Below, piece after piece: positions 17,112 through 25,851 of a stretch of DNA of 64,000 nt (position 1 is the first letter of the stretch; each line of letters opens with the position of its first letter). The notes under the pieces are model-generated. The model did not search any database and had not been told where the DNA came from. It worked only from the letters and a program-made list of their open reading frames with translations. The DNA lies in the NCBI RefSeq assembly GCF_003060865.1, contig NZ_CP028918.1:3150001-3214000 (forward strand), given 5' to 3'. This DNA comes from Gemmobacter aquarius. Its GTDB lineage: Bacteria > Pseudomonadota > Alphaproteobacteria > Rhodobacterales > Rhodobacteraceae. The position numbers and the translations under genes were made by a program.

Positions 17112-18161
17112 TTACACCATCTGCTCGCCGCCGCGTCCGGCCAGCATGATCGTTCCCTCGTCCGACAAGCGCCGCGCCGTGGCGACGATCATCTTCTGCG
17201 CTTCCTGCACTTCGGTCAGGCGCACGGGTCCCATCGCCTCCATCTCGTCGCGCAGGTTCGCCGCCGCACGGGTCGACATGCAGCCCAGCAACTTTTCCTT
17301 CAGCACCTCGTCGGCACCCTTCAACGCCAGCACCAACTGCTCGTTGTCGACGTTTCGCAGCAGCGTCTGCAACGAACGGTCGTCCGACTTCACCAGATTG
17401 TCGAAGATGAACATGTTGTCCTGAATGGCCATCATCAGGTCTTTGTCATCCTTCCTGACATCGCGCAAAATCCGCTGCTCGGTCGCGGTCTTGGTAAAGT
17501 TCATGATCCGCGCCGCCGCCTTGACCCCGCCGATCTGGCTGGCCCGCGTGGTGGAACTCGCCTTGAACTTTTTCTGCATCACCTGCTCCAGATCGCGCAG
17601 CGCCTCGGGCTGGATCGTCGACAACTCGGCGATCCGGCGCACGATATCGGGCTGCGCCCCCTCGGGCAGCATGGTCAGAACCTCGGCGGCCAGCCCGTAT
17701 TCCAGACAGGCGATGACCAGCGCGATGATCTGCGGATGCTCGTCAAGGATCAGCTCGGCAATCGATCGCGCATCCATCCAGTCGAGTATCTCGATAGGCC
17801 GCTCGGCACTCGAAGGGTTGATCCGGCTGATGATCGACTGCGCCTTGTCCTCGCCCAGCGCCTCGGTCATCACCGACCGGATATAGACCGGCGCACCCAG
17901 CCCAAGCCCGGTCTCGGCCGACAATCCGGTCAGGAATTCCTCGACCACATCCTCGAGCGATGCCTGATCCACATCGCCGATCGCATACATCGCCGCCCCC
18001 AGATTCTGCACCTCGACCGGCGTCAGGTTCTTCAAGACCGCCGCCGCCGCCCGTTCCCCGAACAGAAGCATCAGCACGGCCGCCTTTTGCAGCTTCGTCA
18101 GTTCGACCGAAGTCAACGGCCGACCTACGGGATCAACACTCACAGGACGCGGAGCAGGCAT
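17112..18161 (-). CDS. fliG: Flagellar motor switch protein FliG
   Basis: Upper C-ring protein that contacts the stator and generates torque. The protein has 349 aa with three armadillo-like domains. Seen: LQKAAVLMLLFGERAAAAVLK at the N-terminus, the EHPQ motif in ELILDEHPQIIALVIACLE, and the C-terminal torque helix region VDNEQLVLALKGADEVLKEK followed by MSTRAAANLRDEMEAMGPVR, with charged residues kept. It starts 12 bases after fliF. Confidence 0.96.
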   Translation of the reverse strand: MPAPRPVSVDPVGRPLTSVELTKLQKAAVLMLLFGERAAAAVLKNLTPVEVQNLGAAMYAIGDVDQASLEDVVEEFLTGLSAETGLGLGAPVYIRSVMTEALGEDKAQSIISRINPSSAERPIEILDWMDARSIAELILDEHPQIIALVIACLEYGLAAEVLTMLPEGAQPDIVRRIAELSTIQPEALRDLEQVMQKKFKASSTTRASQIGGVKAAARIMNFTKTATEQRILRDVRKDDKDLMMAIQDNMFIFDNLVKSDDRSLQTLLRNVDNEQLVLALKGADEVLKEKLLGCMSTRAAANLRDEMEAMGPVRLTEVQEAQKMIVATARRLSDEGTIMLAGRGGEQMV

Positions 18162-18173
18162 GTCAGACCCCTT

Positions 18174-19898
18174 TCAGGAAACGCTGGAATCGAGTTCGTC
18201 TTTCATCATCCGCTGCAGGACCGACGCGATCCGTGCAGGGTCTTCGGCGGCAATCTGGCGCAGCACGGCAAATTTCTCCTCACGCGTGGCCGATGACCCT
18301 AGCGCCGCCTGGGTCAGCTTGGACCGCCGCGCCTCAAGCCGCGCCTGCACATCGTCCAGCGTCTCGCCCTCGCCGACTTCCACACCGGGAACCCCGCCGA
18401 TGCTTACGCTGCCCGGCGCGCTTGCCAGTGCCTCGGCCGTCATCGGGCTACGCGTCAGCATGGGGCGGATGATACCCAGCGCCACGATGGCGATCAGCGC
18501 GATAAGCCCCACCTGCTTTGCCGCCTCGGGCAGCCAGGAATAATCGGTAGGCGCCGCGTCGATCAGCGGCTCTTCCATAAAGGGCTGGGCCATCACCACC
18601 ACGCTGTCGCCACGGGTCGCATCGAAACCGATGGCACTTTGCGCCAACCGCTCCAGATCGGCCTTCAGCGCATCGGGCAGCGCCGGGGGCGCAGTCTCGC
18701 CCTCGGCCAGCGGCACCGTCGACGGCACCGCCCGCATCAGGATCGCCGCGCTGACCTTCTTGATCGTCGCTGTCGCAGGTTGCGTCGTCTCGACGGTCCG
18801 GCTCACCTGATAGGTCTTCGTCGTGCCCGAGGTTCGGTTCGTCGGCACCGTCTTTTCCCCGTTCACCGGCGCATTGACCGGTGCCGCGTCCGGTGCAGCC
18901 AGTGTGCCCTGATTGGGCGGCGTGTTCGACACGGCGCCGGGAATTCCCTTGGCCACGCCTTCGGTGCTTTCCGACATTTCCGACTGTTCGCTGCTGATCG
19001 CCGTGCCGTTCGGGTCCACCCGTTCGGACGTGATCGAACTTTGGGTGAAATCCATATCCACCGTCACCTGCACCGAAAGATTGCCCACCCCGGCAATCGG
19101 CGTCAGCAGGGCCTCGATCCGCTGACGGTAGACCTTTTCCACCTCCATCCGCTGCTGCAACTGCCGATCCGTCACAAGCGTGCCCGCATCATCCGACCCG
19201 CGCGACAACAGCCGCCCCATCTGGTCGACCACCGTCACGTCGCCCCGCGCCATTCCGGGCACGCTCGACGACACAAGGTTCACGATCGCCTCGACCTGCG
19301 CCTGCTCCATCACGCGCCCGCTGGCGAGTTGCAGGAACACGCTCGCACGCGGCGGTTCCTGATCGCGCAAGAACGCCGACCGCTCGGGCAGCGCCAGATG
19401 TACCCGTGCGCCCTGCACCGATGCGATCTCGGTGATCGACCCCGCCAGTTCCAACTCTTGCGCCTGCCGCAGCCGCGCGGCCTCGACCGACCGGCTTGCG
19501 CCCATCGGCAGATCGGTCAGCATGGCGTCGCCGCCCGGCATCGCCTCGGGCAACCCCTGCGACGCGAGCAGCATCTTGGCCTTGTGGAAATCGGCACTCG
19601 GCACCAGAATTTCGCCCGTCACCTGATCCACCGTCGCATCGATCCGCGCCGACGTCAGCGCGTCGAACACGCGGCTTTTCTCGGCCTCGGCCAGCCCCGG
19701 ATACAGCGACATCCGCGACGGCTCGCGCAACAGCGCCCAGGCAGCCAGCGCAAGCACCGTCACCACCATGATCATCACGGCAGGCATCGCCCGCCGCAGC
19801 GCGGGCTGATCGCCCATCCGCAACACATTGCTCACCGCGTTGCGCGCCTGCGCCACCAACGGGTTACCGGCCAGCGGGGAATTCGGGGTCATAGCCAT
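18174..19898 (-). CDS. fliF: Flagellar MS-ring protein FliF
   Basis: Forms the membrane MS ring on which the rotor and export gate are built. The protein has 574 aa: a first transmembrane helix (AMPAVMIMVVTVLALAAWAL), the secretin/PrgK-like ring-building domains (YPGLAEAEKSRVFDALTSA; RVHLALPERSAFLRDQEPP), a periplasmic Ser/Thr/Pro-rich loop, a second transmembrane helix (VGLIALIAIVALGIIRPML, about 465-485) and a C-terminal FliG-binding tail. The start at 19898 lies 4 bases after fliE; an in-frame ATG two codons on (MTPNSP) is an alternative. Confidence 0.95.
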   Translation of the reverse strand: MAMTPNSPLAGNPLVAQARNAVSNVLRMGDQPALRRAMPAVMIMVVTVLALAAWALLREPSRMSLYPGLAEAEKSRVFDALTSARIDATVDQVTGEILVPSADFHKAKMLLASQGLPEAMPGGDAMLTDLPMGASRSVEAARLRQAQELELAGSITEIASVQGARVHLALPERSAFLRDQEPPRASVFLQLASGRVMEQAQVEAIVNLVSSSVPGMARGDVTVVDQMGRLLSRGSDDAGTLVTDRQLQQRMEVEKVYRQRIEALLTPIAGVGNLSVQVTVDMDFTQSSITSERVDPNGTAISSEQSEMSESTEGVAKGIPGAVSNTPPNQGTLAAPDAAPVNAPVNGEKTVPTNRTSGTTKTYQVSRTVETTQPATATIKKVSAAILMRAVPSTVPLAEGETAPPALPDALKADLERLAQSAIGFDATRGDSVVVMAQPFMEEPLIDAAPTDYSWLPEAAKQVGLIALIAIVALGIIRPMLTRSPMTAEALASAPGSVSIGGVPGVEVGEGETLDDVQARLEARRSKLTQAALGSSATREEKFAVLRQIAAEDPARIASVLQRMMKDELDSSVS

Positions 19899-19902
19899 CT
19901 GG

Positions 19903-20199
19903 TCACACCGGCATGTTCATGATGTCGCGATACGCGCTCAGCGCCTTGTTCCGCACGTTCAGGGCGAACTGGAACCCGAGCGAGGAAATCTGCTGGTCCA
20001 CCATCACGCTGGCCAGATCGCTGGTCTTGCCAAGTTCAAAGGCCTTGGCCGATTCTGACGCCTTGGCCTGCGCCCCGGCCAGATCGTTGACAGCATCACC
20101 TATCCGGTCCGCGAAACCGGTGGTTTCCGGTGCGACCTGCGGCTTGGCAATGGGTGTGGGTTGAAAGGGCTGAAAGCCCGAAACTGGTCCGACGGTCAT
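19903..20199 (-). CDS. fliE: Flagellar rod-base protein FliE
   Basis: FliE joins the MS ring to the rod and is the first exported subunit. The protein has 98 aa, normal for the family. The C-terminal helix pair is clear: KTSDLASVMVDQQISSLGFQ and FALNVRNKALSAYRDIMNM. It follows fleT by 8 bases and precedes fliF by 4, giving the order fleT-fliE-F-G-H-I-J known from R. sphaeroides. Confidence 0.94.
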   Translation of the reverse strand: MTVGPVSGFQPFQPTPIAKPQVAPETTGFADRIGDAVNDLAGAQAKASESAKAFELGKTSDLASVMVDQQISSLGFQFALNVRNKALSAYRDIMNMPV

Positions 20200-20207
20200 G
20201 TCCTACC

Positions 20208-21344
20208 TCAGACCGCACGCGCCAGCGCAAGCATCGCACTCGGCGCGCTCGCGTTGATCAGAAGATCGACCGGCTGGATCACCCCGTCTTCGTGCATCAC
20301 CAGCGCCCGCTGGATGACGTTTTCCAACTCGCGCACATTGCCCGGCCAGTCGTGCGACATCAGCACCGTGATGGCCTCGGCCGACAGCATCGGCAGCGCC
20401 GAACCTGCGGGCGTATGCCGCCGCACCATCGCCGCGGCCAGCACCGGAATGTCATCGGGACGCTCGCACAGCGCACGGGTGGCCAGCGGAAACACGTTCA
20501 GACGATAGAAAAGGTCTTCGCGGAACCGCCGCGCCCGCACTTCTTCGGGCATGTCGCGGTTCGACGTGGCGATGATGCGGATATCGACCGCCACTTCCGT
20601 CTGCGACCCGATCGGCGTCAGGCGGCGCTCTTGCAACACGCGCAGCAGCTTCGACTGCAAGCCCATCGGCATTTCCGACACCTCGTCCAGCATCAGCGTA
20701 CCGCCCTCGGCTGCACGGATAATCCCCTTGTTCGCGGTCGACGCACCCGTGAACGCGCCCTTCTCGTGCCCGAACAGGATCGCTTCCAGCATGTTTTCGG
20801 GAATGGCCGCGCAGTTGATCGCCACGAAAGGCGCATTGGCGCGGCGGCTTGCGGCATGCACCTGACGCGCCAGCACTTCCTTGCCCGAACCGGTAGGCCC
20901 GTTGATGAACACCGTCACATCCGTCCGCGCCACACGCGCGGCCAGATCGATCAACTGCCCCGTGGCCGGATCAGCGGCGACCATCGCCTGAACCTGCCCG
21001 CCCAGAATGTCGGCCAGCATCAAAAGCCCGCTGTCGCGCAGCGCGACCTGCCCCGTCACCGGCAGCGAAACCCGCAGCAAACGCCCGCCCATCTCCTCGG
21101 CCAGCGCAAAGGCCGCAGCCCCTTCGGTCACGACCACGATGCACTTCGCGCCGCAAGCCCGCGCCAGATCGGCCACCCCACGCGGACCTCCCGCCTTCAG
21201 CTCGTACGCCGCCGAGACGGCCAGCACCTGCACCCCCTGCACCGGCCTCGCCCCACGCTCCACCGCAACGCGCCGCCGCCCCAGAAGCAGGGCCAATGCC
21301 CCTGCAGCCTCGAAGCACTCGTCAATCAGGTGGATCGTTGCCAT
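20208..21344 (-). CDS. fleT: FleT-like sigma54 activator without DNA-binding domain
   Basis: Partner of FleQ in activating sigma54-dependent flagellar promoters. The protein has 378 aa: an N-terminal region of about 125 residues of unknown fold, then an AAA+ domain with Walker [17 protein letters not shown] and Walker B GGTLMLDEVSEM, and the lid [18 protein letters not shown]. It ends about 30 residues later, with no helix-turn-helix. R. sphaeroides FleT likewise lacks a DNA-binding domain and works through FleQ. ATG 21344 has AAGGAAG upstream. First gene of the fleT-fliEFGHIJ operon, behind a sigma54 promoter at 21386-21401. Confidence 0.9.
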   Translation of the reverse strand: MATIHLIDECFEAAGALALLLGRRRVAVERGARPVQGVQVLAVSAAYELKAGGPRGVADLARACGAKCIVVVTEGAAAFALAEEMGGRLLRVSLPVTGQVALRDSGLLMLADILGGQVQAMVAADPATGQLIDLAARVARTDVTVFINGPTGSGKEVLARQVHAASRRANAPFVAINCAAIPENMLEAILFGHEKGAFTGASTANKGIIRAAEGGTLMLDEVSEMPMGLQSKLLRVLQERRLTPIGSQTEVAVDIRIIATSNRDMPEEVRARRFREDLFYRLNVFPLATRALCERPDDIPVLAAAMVRRHTPAGSALPMLSAEAITVLMSHDWPGNVRELENVIQRALVMHEDGVIQPVDLLINASAPSAMLALARAV

Positions 21345-21385
21345 GGCAGGTCTTCCTTTGTGCAATCCGTCGTTGCACCGGAAGA

Positions 21386-21401
21386 AGCAGGTTGCGTGCC
21401 A
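21386..21401 (-). promoter_or_regulatory. Sigma54 promoter of the fleT-fliEFGHIJ operon
   Basis: The minus strand reads TGGCACGCAACCTGCT. The -24 element is exact and the -12 element is CTGCT instead of TTGCT, with correct spacing. Predicted start is near 21375, about 30 bases before the fleT ATG. Confidence 0.8.
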
Positions 21402-21438
21402 GACGCAGGCCCAACCGCAAAAAAGTTTGCACAGCCCC

Positions 21439-21465
21439 TAAAATGGCCCCTCAAGCGGCCGATAC
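21439..21465 (+). promoter_or_regulatory. Sigma28 (FliA-type) promoter of the chemotaxis operon
   Basis: TAAA at 21439-21442, 15 bases, then GCCGATAC at 21458-21465. This fits the enterobacterial TAAA-N15-GCCGATAA consensus in all but the last base. It points toward the genes from 21742 on and would give a leader of about 270 bases. The remaining leader (21466-21741) contains no ORF I can support. Confidence 0.75.
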
Positions 21466-21741
21466 CATGAACGGAGCCGCCAAAGTGGCGTCGAATTTCC
21501 GGCGCGAAAGCGTGGCGGTTCCGCCCTATCGATTTTCCGACGCGCCAGCGGGCGGTAAGGCGCCCCTGCCGATGGCATCCGACCCATACGGGTCTGCCCA
21601 TCTCGGCGGGGTCAGCCAATACCTTCTGCCCGCCACGGCGCGACCTATTCCATTACCCCATACCAAGGTCTGTATCACATTCCGGTCAATCACGCCGTTC
21701 TTTCCATCGAACAAGCGACAACCTCTAGGGGCAAGCGGTCC

Positions 21742-22047
21742 ATGCTGTCAAAAACCTACCATCTGAAATTTCCTTCACTCGACGCAGCACAGATCGCAGC
21801 GCCTTTCGTGATCGAGGCTTTGGGAAACGCCATTCCCTCCTGCAACCTGACGGGCCTGAACGTCCTGATCAGCAAGGAAGGCGACGTGTCGATCAACGTC
21901 TTCTTCCCGTCGGTCAACGACCTCAAGGTCTTTGAAAAGAAACACGGCGGTTTCCTCGACACGATGAAGAAGACGTTCCTGTTCAAGTCCACCGGTTTCG
22001 ACGGCGTGTGCATCTTCAACTTCGACCGCAACGAAGACGCAGCCTGA
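21742..22047 (+). CDS. Unknown 101-residue protein heading the chemotaxis operon
   Basis: I do not recognise a family. The 101-aa product is soluble, mixed alpha/beta by eye, and contains repeated Phe/Lys-rich strands (SKEGDVSINVFFPSVNDL, FLDTMKKTFLFKS, FDGVCIFNFDRN). It has no signal peptide or transmembrane segment. It is the first gene after the sigma28-type promoter at 21439-21465 and precedes cheA, so co-expression with chemotaxis proteins is likely. The ribosome site is weak (AGGGGC). The codon pattern is typical of the region. Confidence 0.75.
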   Translation: MLSKTYHLKFPSLDAAQIAAPFVIEALGNAIPSCNLTGLNVLISKEGDVSINVFFPSVNDLKVFEKKHGGFLDTMKKTFLFKSTGFDGVCIFNFDRNEDAA

Positions 22048-22117
22048 CTTTGTGCATGGGCCCTGTTGGCCCGCGATTTGCAGATACCGCCCCAGACGGA
22101 ACAAAGGGAACGACGGG

Positions 22118-22201
22118 ATGACCTTCCGCGACGACATCGTGCTGCTTGCATCTCGCACACCCGCGACGCCCCGCGCCGTGGAACGGGGTGTGCATCCATG
22201 A
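22118..22201 (+). CDS. 27-residue ORF coupled to the cheA start
   Basis: ATG 22118 is preceded by AAAGGGAACGACGGG and opens 27 sense codons (starting MTFRDDIVLLASRTP) whose third positions are mostly G or C. Its TGA at 22199-22201 overlaps the cheA ATG at 22198-22200. The cheA gene has only a modest ribosome site, so this ORF may act as a leader peptide for translational coupling, or be the remnant of a longer N-terminal CheA domain. No function is known. Confidence 0.45.
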   Translation: MTFRDDIVLLASRTPATPRAVERGVHP

Positions 22202-23412
22202 GCACCGGAGTCGAAAACGCAGCGCCCGCCACCGCCTCGGCCGATACCGGCCTGATGCGCGTGTCGTCCGAAAAGATCAGCCGCCTGATGGACCTCGTGG
22301 GCGAACTCTCGCTCTCGGTCTCGGAAACGGTGCAGTCGCCCGATCTGAACGGCCTCGTGCTGTCGAACTTCGACACCGCCGTGCACCGCCTGAACATGAT
22401 CGTGCGCGAGGTACAGGACGCTGCGACCGATCTGCGCCTCGTGCCCATCGACGATGTGTTCCGCCGCCTGCGCCGGATGGTGCGCGAATTGGAACGCCAG
22501 ACCGGAAAATCCATCGACATGGTGATCGAAGGCGGCGAAACCGCCATCGACAAACTGGTCGCCGACAAACTTTACGACCCGCTCCTCCACGTCGTCCGCA
22601 ACTCTGCCGACCACGGCCTCGAACCGCCAGAAGAGCGCAGCGCCAACGGCAAGGAGCCGCAAGGCCGTATCACCCTTTCCGCCGCACAGGTCGGATCCGA
22701 AGTGCAGATCATCGTCGCCGACGATGGCCGCGGCCTCTCGCGCGACCGCATCCTGAAAAAAGCCCGCGAAAAGGGTTTCTTCGGCCCCGACGAGGAACCC
22801 GAACCCTCGGCGCTGTGGAAATGCATCTTCGAGCCGGGCTTTTCCACCGCCGAAACCGTGTCGAACCTGTCGGGCCGCGGCGTCGGCATGGACGTCTTGA
22901 ACTCCACCATGACCGCCCTTCGCGGCCGCATCGCGGTCGACAGCACCGCCGGCGCGGGCACGCGCGTGGCGCTGCACATCCCCGTCTCGCTCGCCTTTCT
23001 CGACTGCATCATCCTGCGCCTTGGCGAACAGCTCTTCGCCGTTCCGATCGACGTGGTCTCGGAAATCGCCCGCCCCGCCCCCGGCGAACTCCTCGGCATC
23101 TCTGCCGAAGGCGGGTCCGAGATGTTCCGTCTACGCGGCAAGCACATCCCGATCTGCCGCCTCGACCACTTCTACGGCACCCCGCAAAGCGGCAACTCGT
23201 CCTCGACCGGCGTTCTCGTCGTCTTCAACACCACCTCGGGCGCAATCGCGGTCCCTGTCGATGAAATCCTCGACCGCCAGCAAGTCGTGATGAAGCCGCT
23301 CGTCGGTCGCCTCGCCGCCGTCCGTGCCAGCTGGGGCTGCGCGCTTCTCGGCACCGGCGAAGTCGCCCTCGTGCTCGATTGCGAACGCCTCGGTGCAGGG
23401 GTCGCATCATGA
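22198..23412 (+). CDS. cheA4: CheA kinase of P3-P4-P5 type (CheA4-like, no phosphotransfer domain)
   Basis: Histidine kinase half of a split CheA. The protein has 404 aa. P3 dimerisation helices are at about 20-100 (SSEKISRLMDLVGELSLS). The P4 ATPase domain has N box HVVRNSADHGLE (131-142), G1 DDGRGL (175-180), F box FEPGFST (211-217) and G2 GRGVGMD (226-232). A P5 CheW-like domain runs from about 265. P1 (Hpt) and P2 are absent, so it cannot phosphorylate itself on histidine; the partner at 28586-31795 carries the Hpt. In R. sphaeroides CheA4 phosphorylates CheA3 in trans. The stop overlaps cheR (ATGA). Low chance that an upstream in-frame start is used. Confidence 0.92.
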   Translation: MSTGVENAAPATASADTGLMRVSSEKISRLMDLVGELSLSVSETVQSPDLNGLVLSNFDTAVHRLNMIVREVQDAATDLRLVPIDDVFRRLRRMVRELERQTGKSIDMVIEGGETAIDKLVADKLYDPLLHVVRNSADHGLEPPEERSANGKEPQGRITLSAAQVGSEVQIIVADDGRGLSRDRILKKAREKGFFGPDEEPEPSALWKCIFEPGFSTAETVSNLSGRGVGMDVLNSTMTALRGRIAVDSTAGAGTRVALHIPVSLAFLDCIILRLGEQLFAVPIDVVSEIARPAPGELLGISAEGGSEMFRLRGKHIPICRLDHFYGTPQSGNSSSTGVLVVFNTTSGAIAVPVDEILDRQQVVMKPLVGRLAAVRASWGCALLGTGEVALVLDCERLGAGVAS

Positions 23413-24218
23413 GCCAATCGGAACTGCACAGCTGCGAACAGATCCGCGGCTGGCTCAGCCAGCGCTGCGGCATCCATTACCCCGAACACAAGATGGAGCT
23501 GTTGCGCCAGCGCCTGTCCCGCGTGCAGCGCGCCTTTTCGGTCGAAACCCTGTCTGACCTGTCGCGCAAGCTCTCGACCGATGCCAGCCATGACCTGCAA
23601 CTCGCAGTGATGCACGCGGCCTCGACCAACCACACCTACTTCTTCCGCGAGGTCGAGGTGCTGGACCAGTTCCGCCGCCAGATCATGCCCACCCTTGCCC
23701 AGCGCGACGAAATCCGTATCTGGTCCGCCGCCTGCTCGACCGGCGACGAAGCCTATACGCTGGCCATCATGATCGCCGAAGATTACGGCCTCTCGGCCTT
23801 GAAGCGCACCGCCATCCTCGGCACCGACATTTCGGCCCCCGTGGTCGAACAGGCCGAATCCGGCCTTTTCGCCGAACAGCGCCTCGACCGTGTCCCGCCC
23901 GACCTGCGTCGCAAGTATTTCGAACCCGTCGGCCTTGCCCAGTTCCGCGTCCGCGACGAATTGCGCGATTGCTGCACCTTCCGGCAAATGAACCTCAAGA
24001 CCACGCCCTACCCGTTCCGCAAGGCGTTCCAGGCGGTGTTCTGCCGTAACATCCTTTACTATTTCGAACCGGCCGACCAGCTCGCCACGCTCGACGCGAT
24101 CAACGATGTCACAGAACCGAATGGCTGGCTCGTCACCTCGGTGACCGAAAACATCCGCGATCTGCCGTCGCGCTGGCACTCGGTCGACAACGGCATCCAC
24201 CGCAAGGGGGGCAACTGA
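23409..24218 (+). CDS. cheR: Chemoreceptor methyltransferase CheR
   Basis: Transfers methyl groups from S-adenosylmethionine to receptor glutamates. The protein has 269 aa: an N-terminal helical domain (RGWLSQRCGIHYPEHKMELL), then a SAM-binding fold with ACSTGDEAYTLAIM, LGTDIS, the loop NLKTTPYPFRKAFQAVFCRN and VTSVTENI. It is overlapped by 4 bases at each end by cheA and cheB, so the three are translationally coupled. The C-terminus lacks a pentapeptide-tether-binding insert that I can identify. Confidence 0.95.
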   Translation: MSQSELHSCEQIRGWLSQRCGIHYPEHKMELLRQRLSRVQRAFSVETLSDLSRKLSTDASHDLQLAVMHAASTNHTYFFREVEVLDQFRRQIMPTLAQRDEIRIWSAACSTGDEAYTLAIMIAEDYGLSALKRTAILGTDISAPVVEQAESGLFAEQRLDRVPPDLRRKYFEPVGLAQFRVRDELRDCCTFRQMNLKTTPYPFRKAFQAVFCRNILYYFEPADQLATLDAINDVTEPNGWLVTSVTENIRDLPSRWHSVDNGIHRKGGN

Positions 24219-25306
24219 TGGCCCCGCCGCGGATCGTCAAGGTCCTGATCGTCGACGACTCGGCCATGGTCCGCAAGGTGCTGACCATGGGCCTGTCGTC
24301 CGACCGCTTCATCCAGGTGGTCGGCGCGGCGTCGAACCCCGACACCGCCTGGCAGATGATCCAGGCTCTGCGCCCCGATGTCATCACGCTCGACGTCGAG
24401 ATGCCCGAAATGGACGGCATCACCTTCCTTCGCAGCTTCCTGCCGAAAGCCCGCATCCCCACCGTGATGATCTCGGCCCATACCCGCGACGGCGCCCAGA
24501 CTTCGATGGATGCGATGGAAGCGGGAGCCGTCGACATCATCCCCAAGCCCGCCCTCGGCGCGGGCCTCGCCTCGGGCCTGCCCGCGATGATGGCCGACAT
24601 CTGCGCCCGCGTGCGCGCCGCCGCCGATGCCCATGTCGTCCTTGGCCGCACCCGCCCCGCAGCCCCGCAGCGCCCTGCCGCCCCGGTCATATCGCGCGGC
24701 CCCGGCGGCGGCGAAATCCTCGCACTCGGCTCCTCCACCGGCGGGGTGCAGGCGCTTGGCACCATCCTGCCGATGTTCCCGCATGATTGCCCGCCCATCG
24801 TCATCGTCCAGCACATGCCCGAGGCGTTCACCGGCCCCTTCGCCGCGCGCCTCGACGGCACCTGCACGGTGCATGTCCGCGAAGCCCAGGACGGCGAGCT
24901 GGTCGAAGCGGGCACCGCACTTATCGCACCGGGCGGCAAACGCCATATGGAGCTTGACCGCGCAGGCCGCGGCTACCGCATCCGCCTTGTCGAAGGCCCC
25001 GCCGTCTGCTTCTCGCGCCCCTCCGTCGACGTGCTGTTCAACTCGGTCGCCCGCCTTGCCGGTGCGAATGCGGTCGGCGCGATCCTGACGGGTATGGGCC
25101 GCGACGGCGCCGCGGGCCTTCTGGCCATCCGCAACGCAGGCGGCCGCACCCTGTCACAGGATCAAGACAGCTCTGTCGTCTACGGCATGCCCATGGCGGC
25201 ATGGGAAAACGGCGCGTCCGAAGCCGCACTTCCACTCGATGATATTCCCGCACGGATGCTGCACCTGCTCGGCACCCGCACGTCCCGCCCCGAAATCCGC
25301 GCCTGA
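24218..25306 (+). CDS. cheB: Chemoreceptor glutamate methylesterase/deamidase CheB
   Basis: Removes receptor methyl groups when its receiver is phosphorylated. The protein has 362 aa. The receiver (5-125) has VDDSAM, TLDVEMPEMDG (phosphoacceptor Asp) and PKP. The catalytic domain (about 165-350) has Ser in GSSTGGVQAL, His in VQHMPEAFT and Asp in TGMGRDGAAG. The linker is Ala/Pro rich. It starts one base before the end of cheR. Confidence 0.96.
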   Translation: MAPPRIVKVLIVDDSAMVRKVLTMGLSSDRFIQVVGAASNPDTAWQMIQALRPDVITLDVEMPEMDGITFLRSFLPKARIPTVMISAHTRDGAQTSMDAMEAGAVDIIPKPALGAGLASGLPAMMADICARVRAAADAHVVLGRTRPAAPQRPAAPVISRGPGGGEILALGSSTGGVQALGTILPMFPHDCPPIVIVQHMPEAFTGPFAARLDGTCTVHVREAQDGELVEAGTALIAPGGKRHMELDRAGRGYRIRLVEGPAVCFSRPSVDVLFNSVARLAGANAVGAILTGMGRDGAAGLLAIRNAGGRTLSQDQDSSVVYGMPMAAWENGASEAALPLDDIPARMLHLLGTRTSRPEIRA

Positions 25307-25336
25307 TGCGCCCCGAAAGAACGACAGGAGACCCGA

Positions 25337-25843
25337 ATGTCTGAAAACGCCCCCGCCGGACTGTCGCTTGGCGACACCGACAACATCGACGAGATGTATC
25401 TGACCTTCGCCCTCGCAAACGAGGAATACGGCGTCGGCATCGCAGGCGTGACCGAAATCGTCGGCATGCAACGCATCATGTCGGTGCCCGACGTGCCGCA
25501 TTACATCAAAGGCGTGATCAACCTGCGCGGCAAGGTGATCCCCCTGATGGACGTCCGCCTGCGCTTCGGCATGCCCGAACGCGCCTATGACGAACGCACC
25601 GTCGTCATCGTGATGGACGTGGGCGATGCGCCCATCGGCCTGATCGTCGACGGCGTGTCCGAGGTCCTCGAAATCCCGCCCGCGCAGGTCGATCGCCACA
25701 CCCAGTTCGGCCGCTCGGCCTCGCGTCCGGTCATCTCGGGCATCGGCCGCATCGGTGACCGCGTCGCCGTGCTGCTCGATACCTCGGTGCTGGTGTCCGA
25801 CACCGACATCTCGGTCCCGAACGACCTTGTGGCCGCGGAATAG
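25337..25843 (+). CDS. cheW: Chemotaxis coupling protein CheW
   Basis: Couples chemoreceptors to CheA. The protein has 168 aa. A 15-residue acidic lead is followed by a CheW SH3-like domain: YLTFALANEEYGVGIAGVTEI, KGVINLRGKVIPLMDVRLRFG and GLIVDGVSEVLEI. It has a good ribosome site (ACAGGAG). It lies 30 bases after cheB and 8 bases before the soluble receptor, equivalent in order to R. sphaeroides cheW4. Confidence 0.95.
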   Translation: MSENAPAGLSLGDTDNIDEMYLTFALANEEYGVGIAGVTEIVGMQRIMSVPDVPHYIKGVINLRGKVIPLMDVRLRFGMPERAYDERTVVIVMDVGDAPIGLIVDGVSEVLEIPPAQVDRHTQFGRSASRPVISGIGRIGDRVAVLLDTSVLVSDTDISVPNDLVAAE

Positions 25844-25851
25844 AGACCGAC

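Noticed and set aside
16566..18296. 576-codon plus-strand frame across fliH and fliG
   Set aside because: Arg/His/Gln-rich antisense shadow of well-recognised genes.
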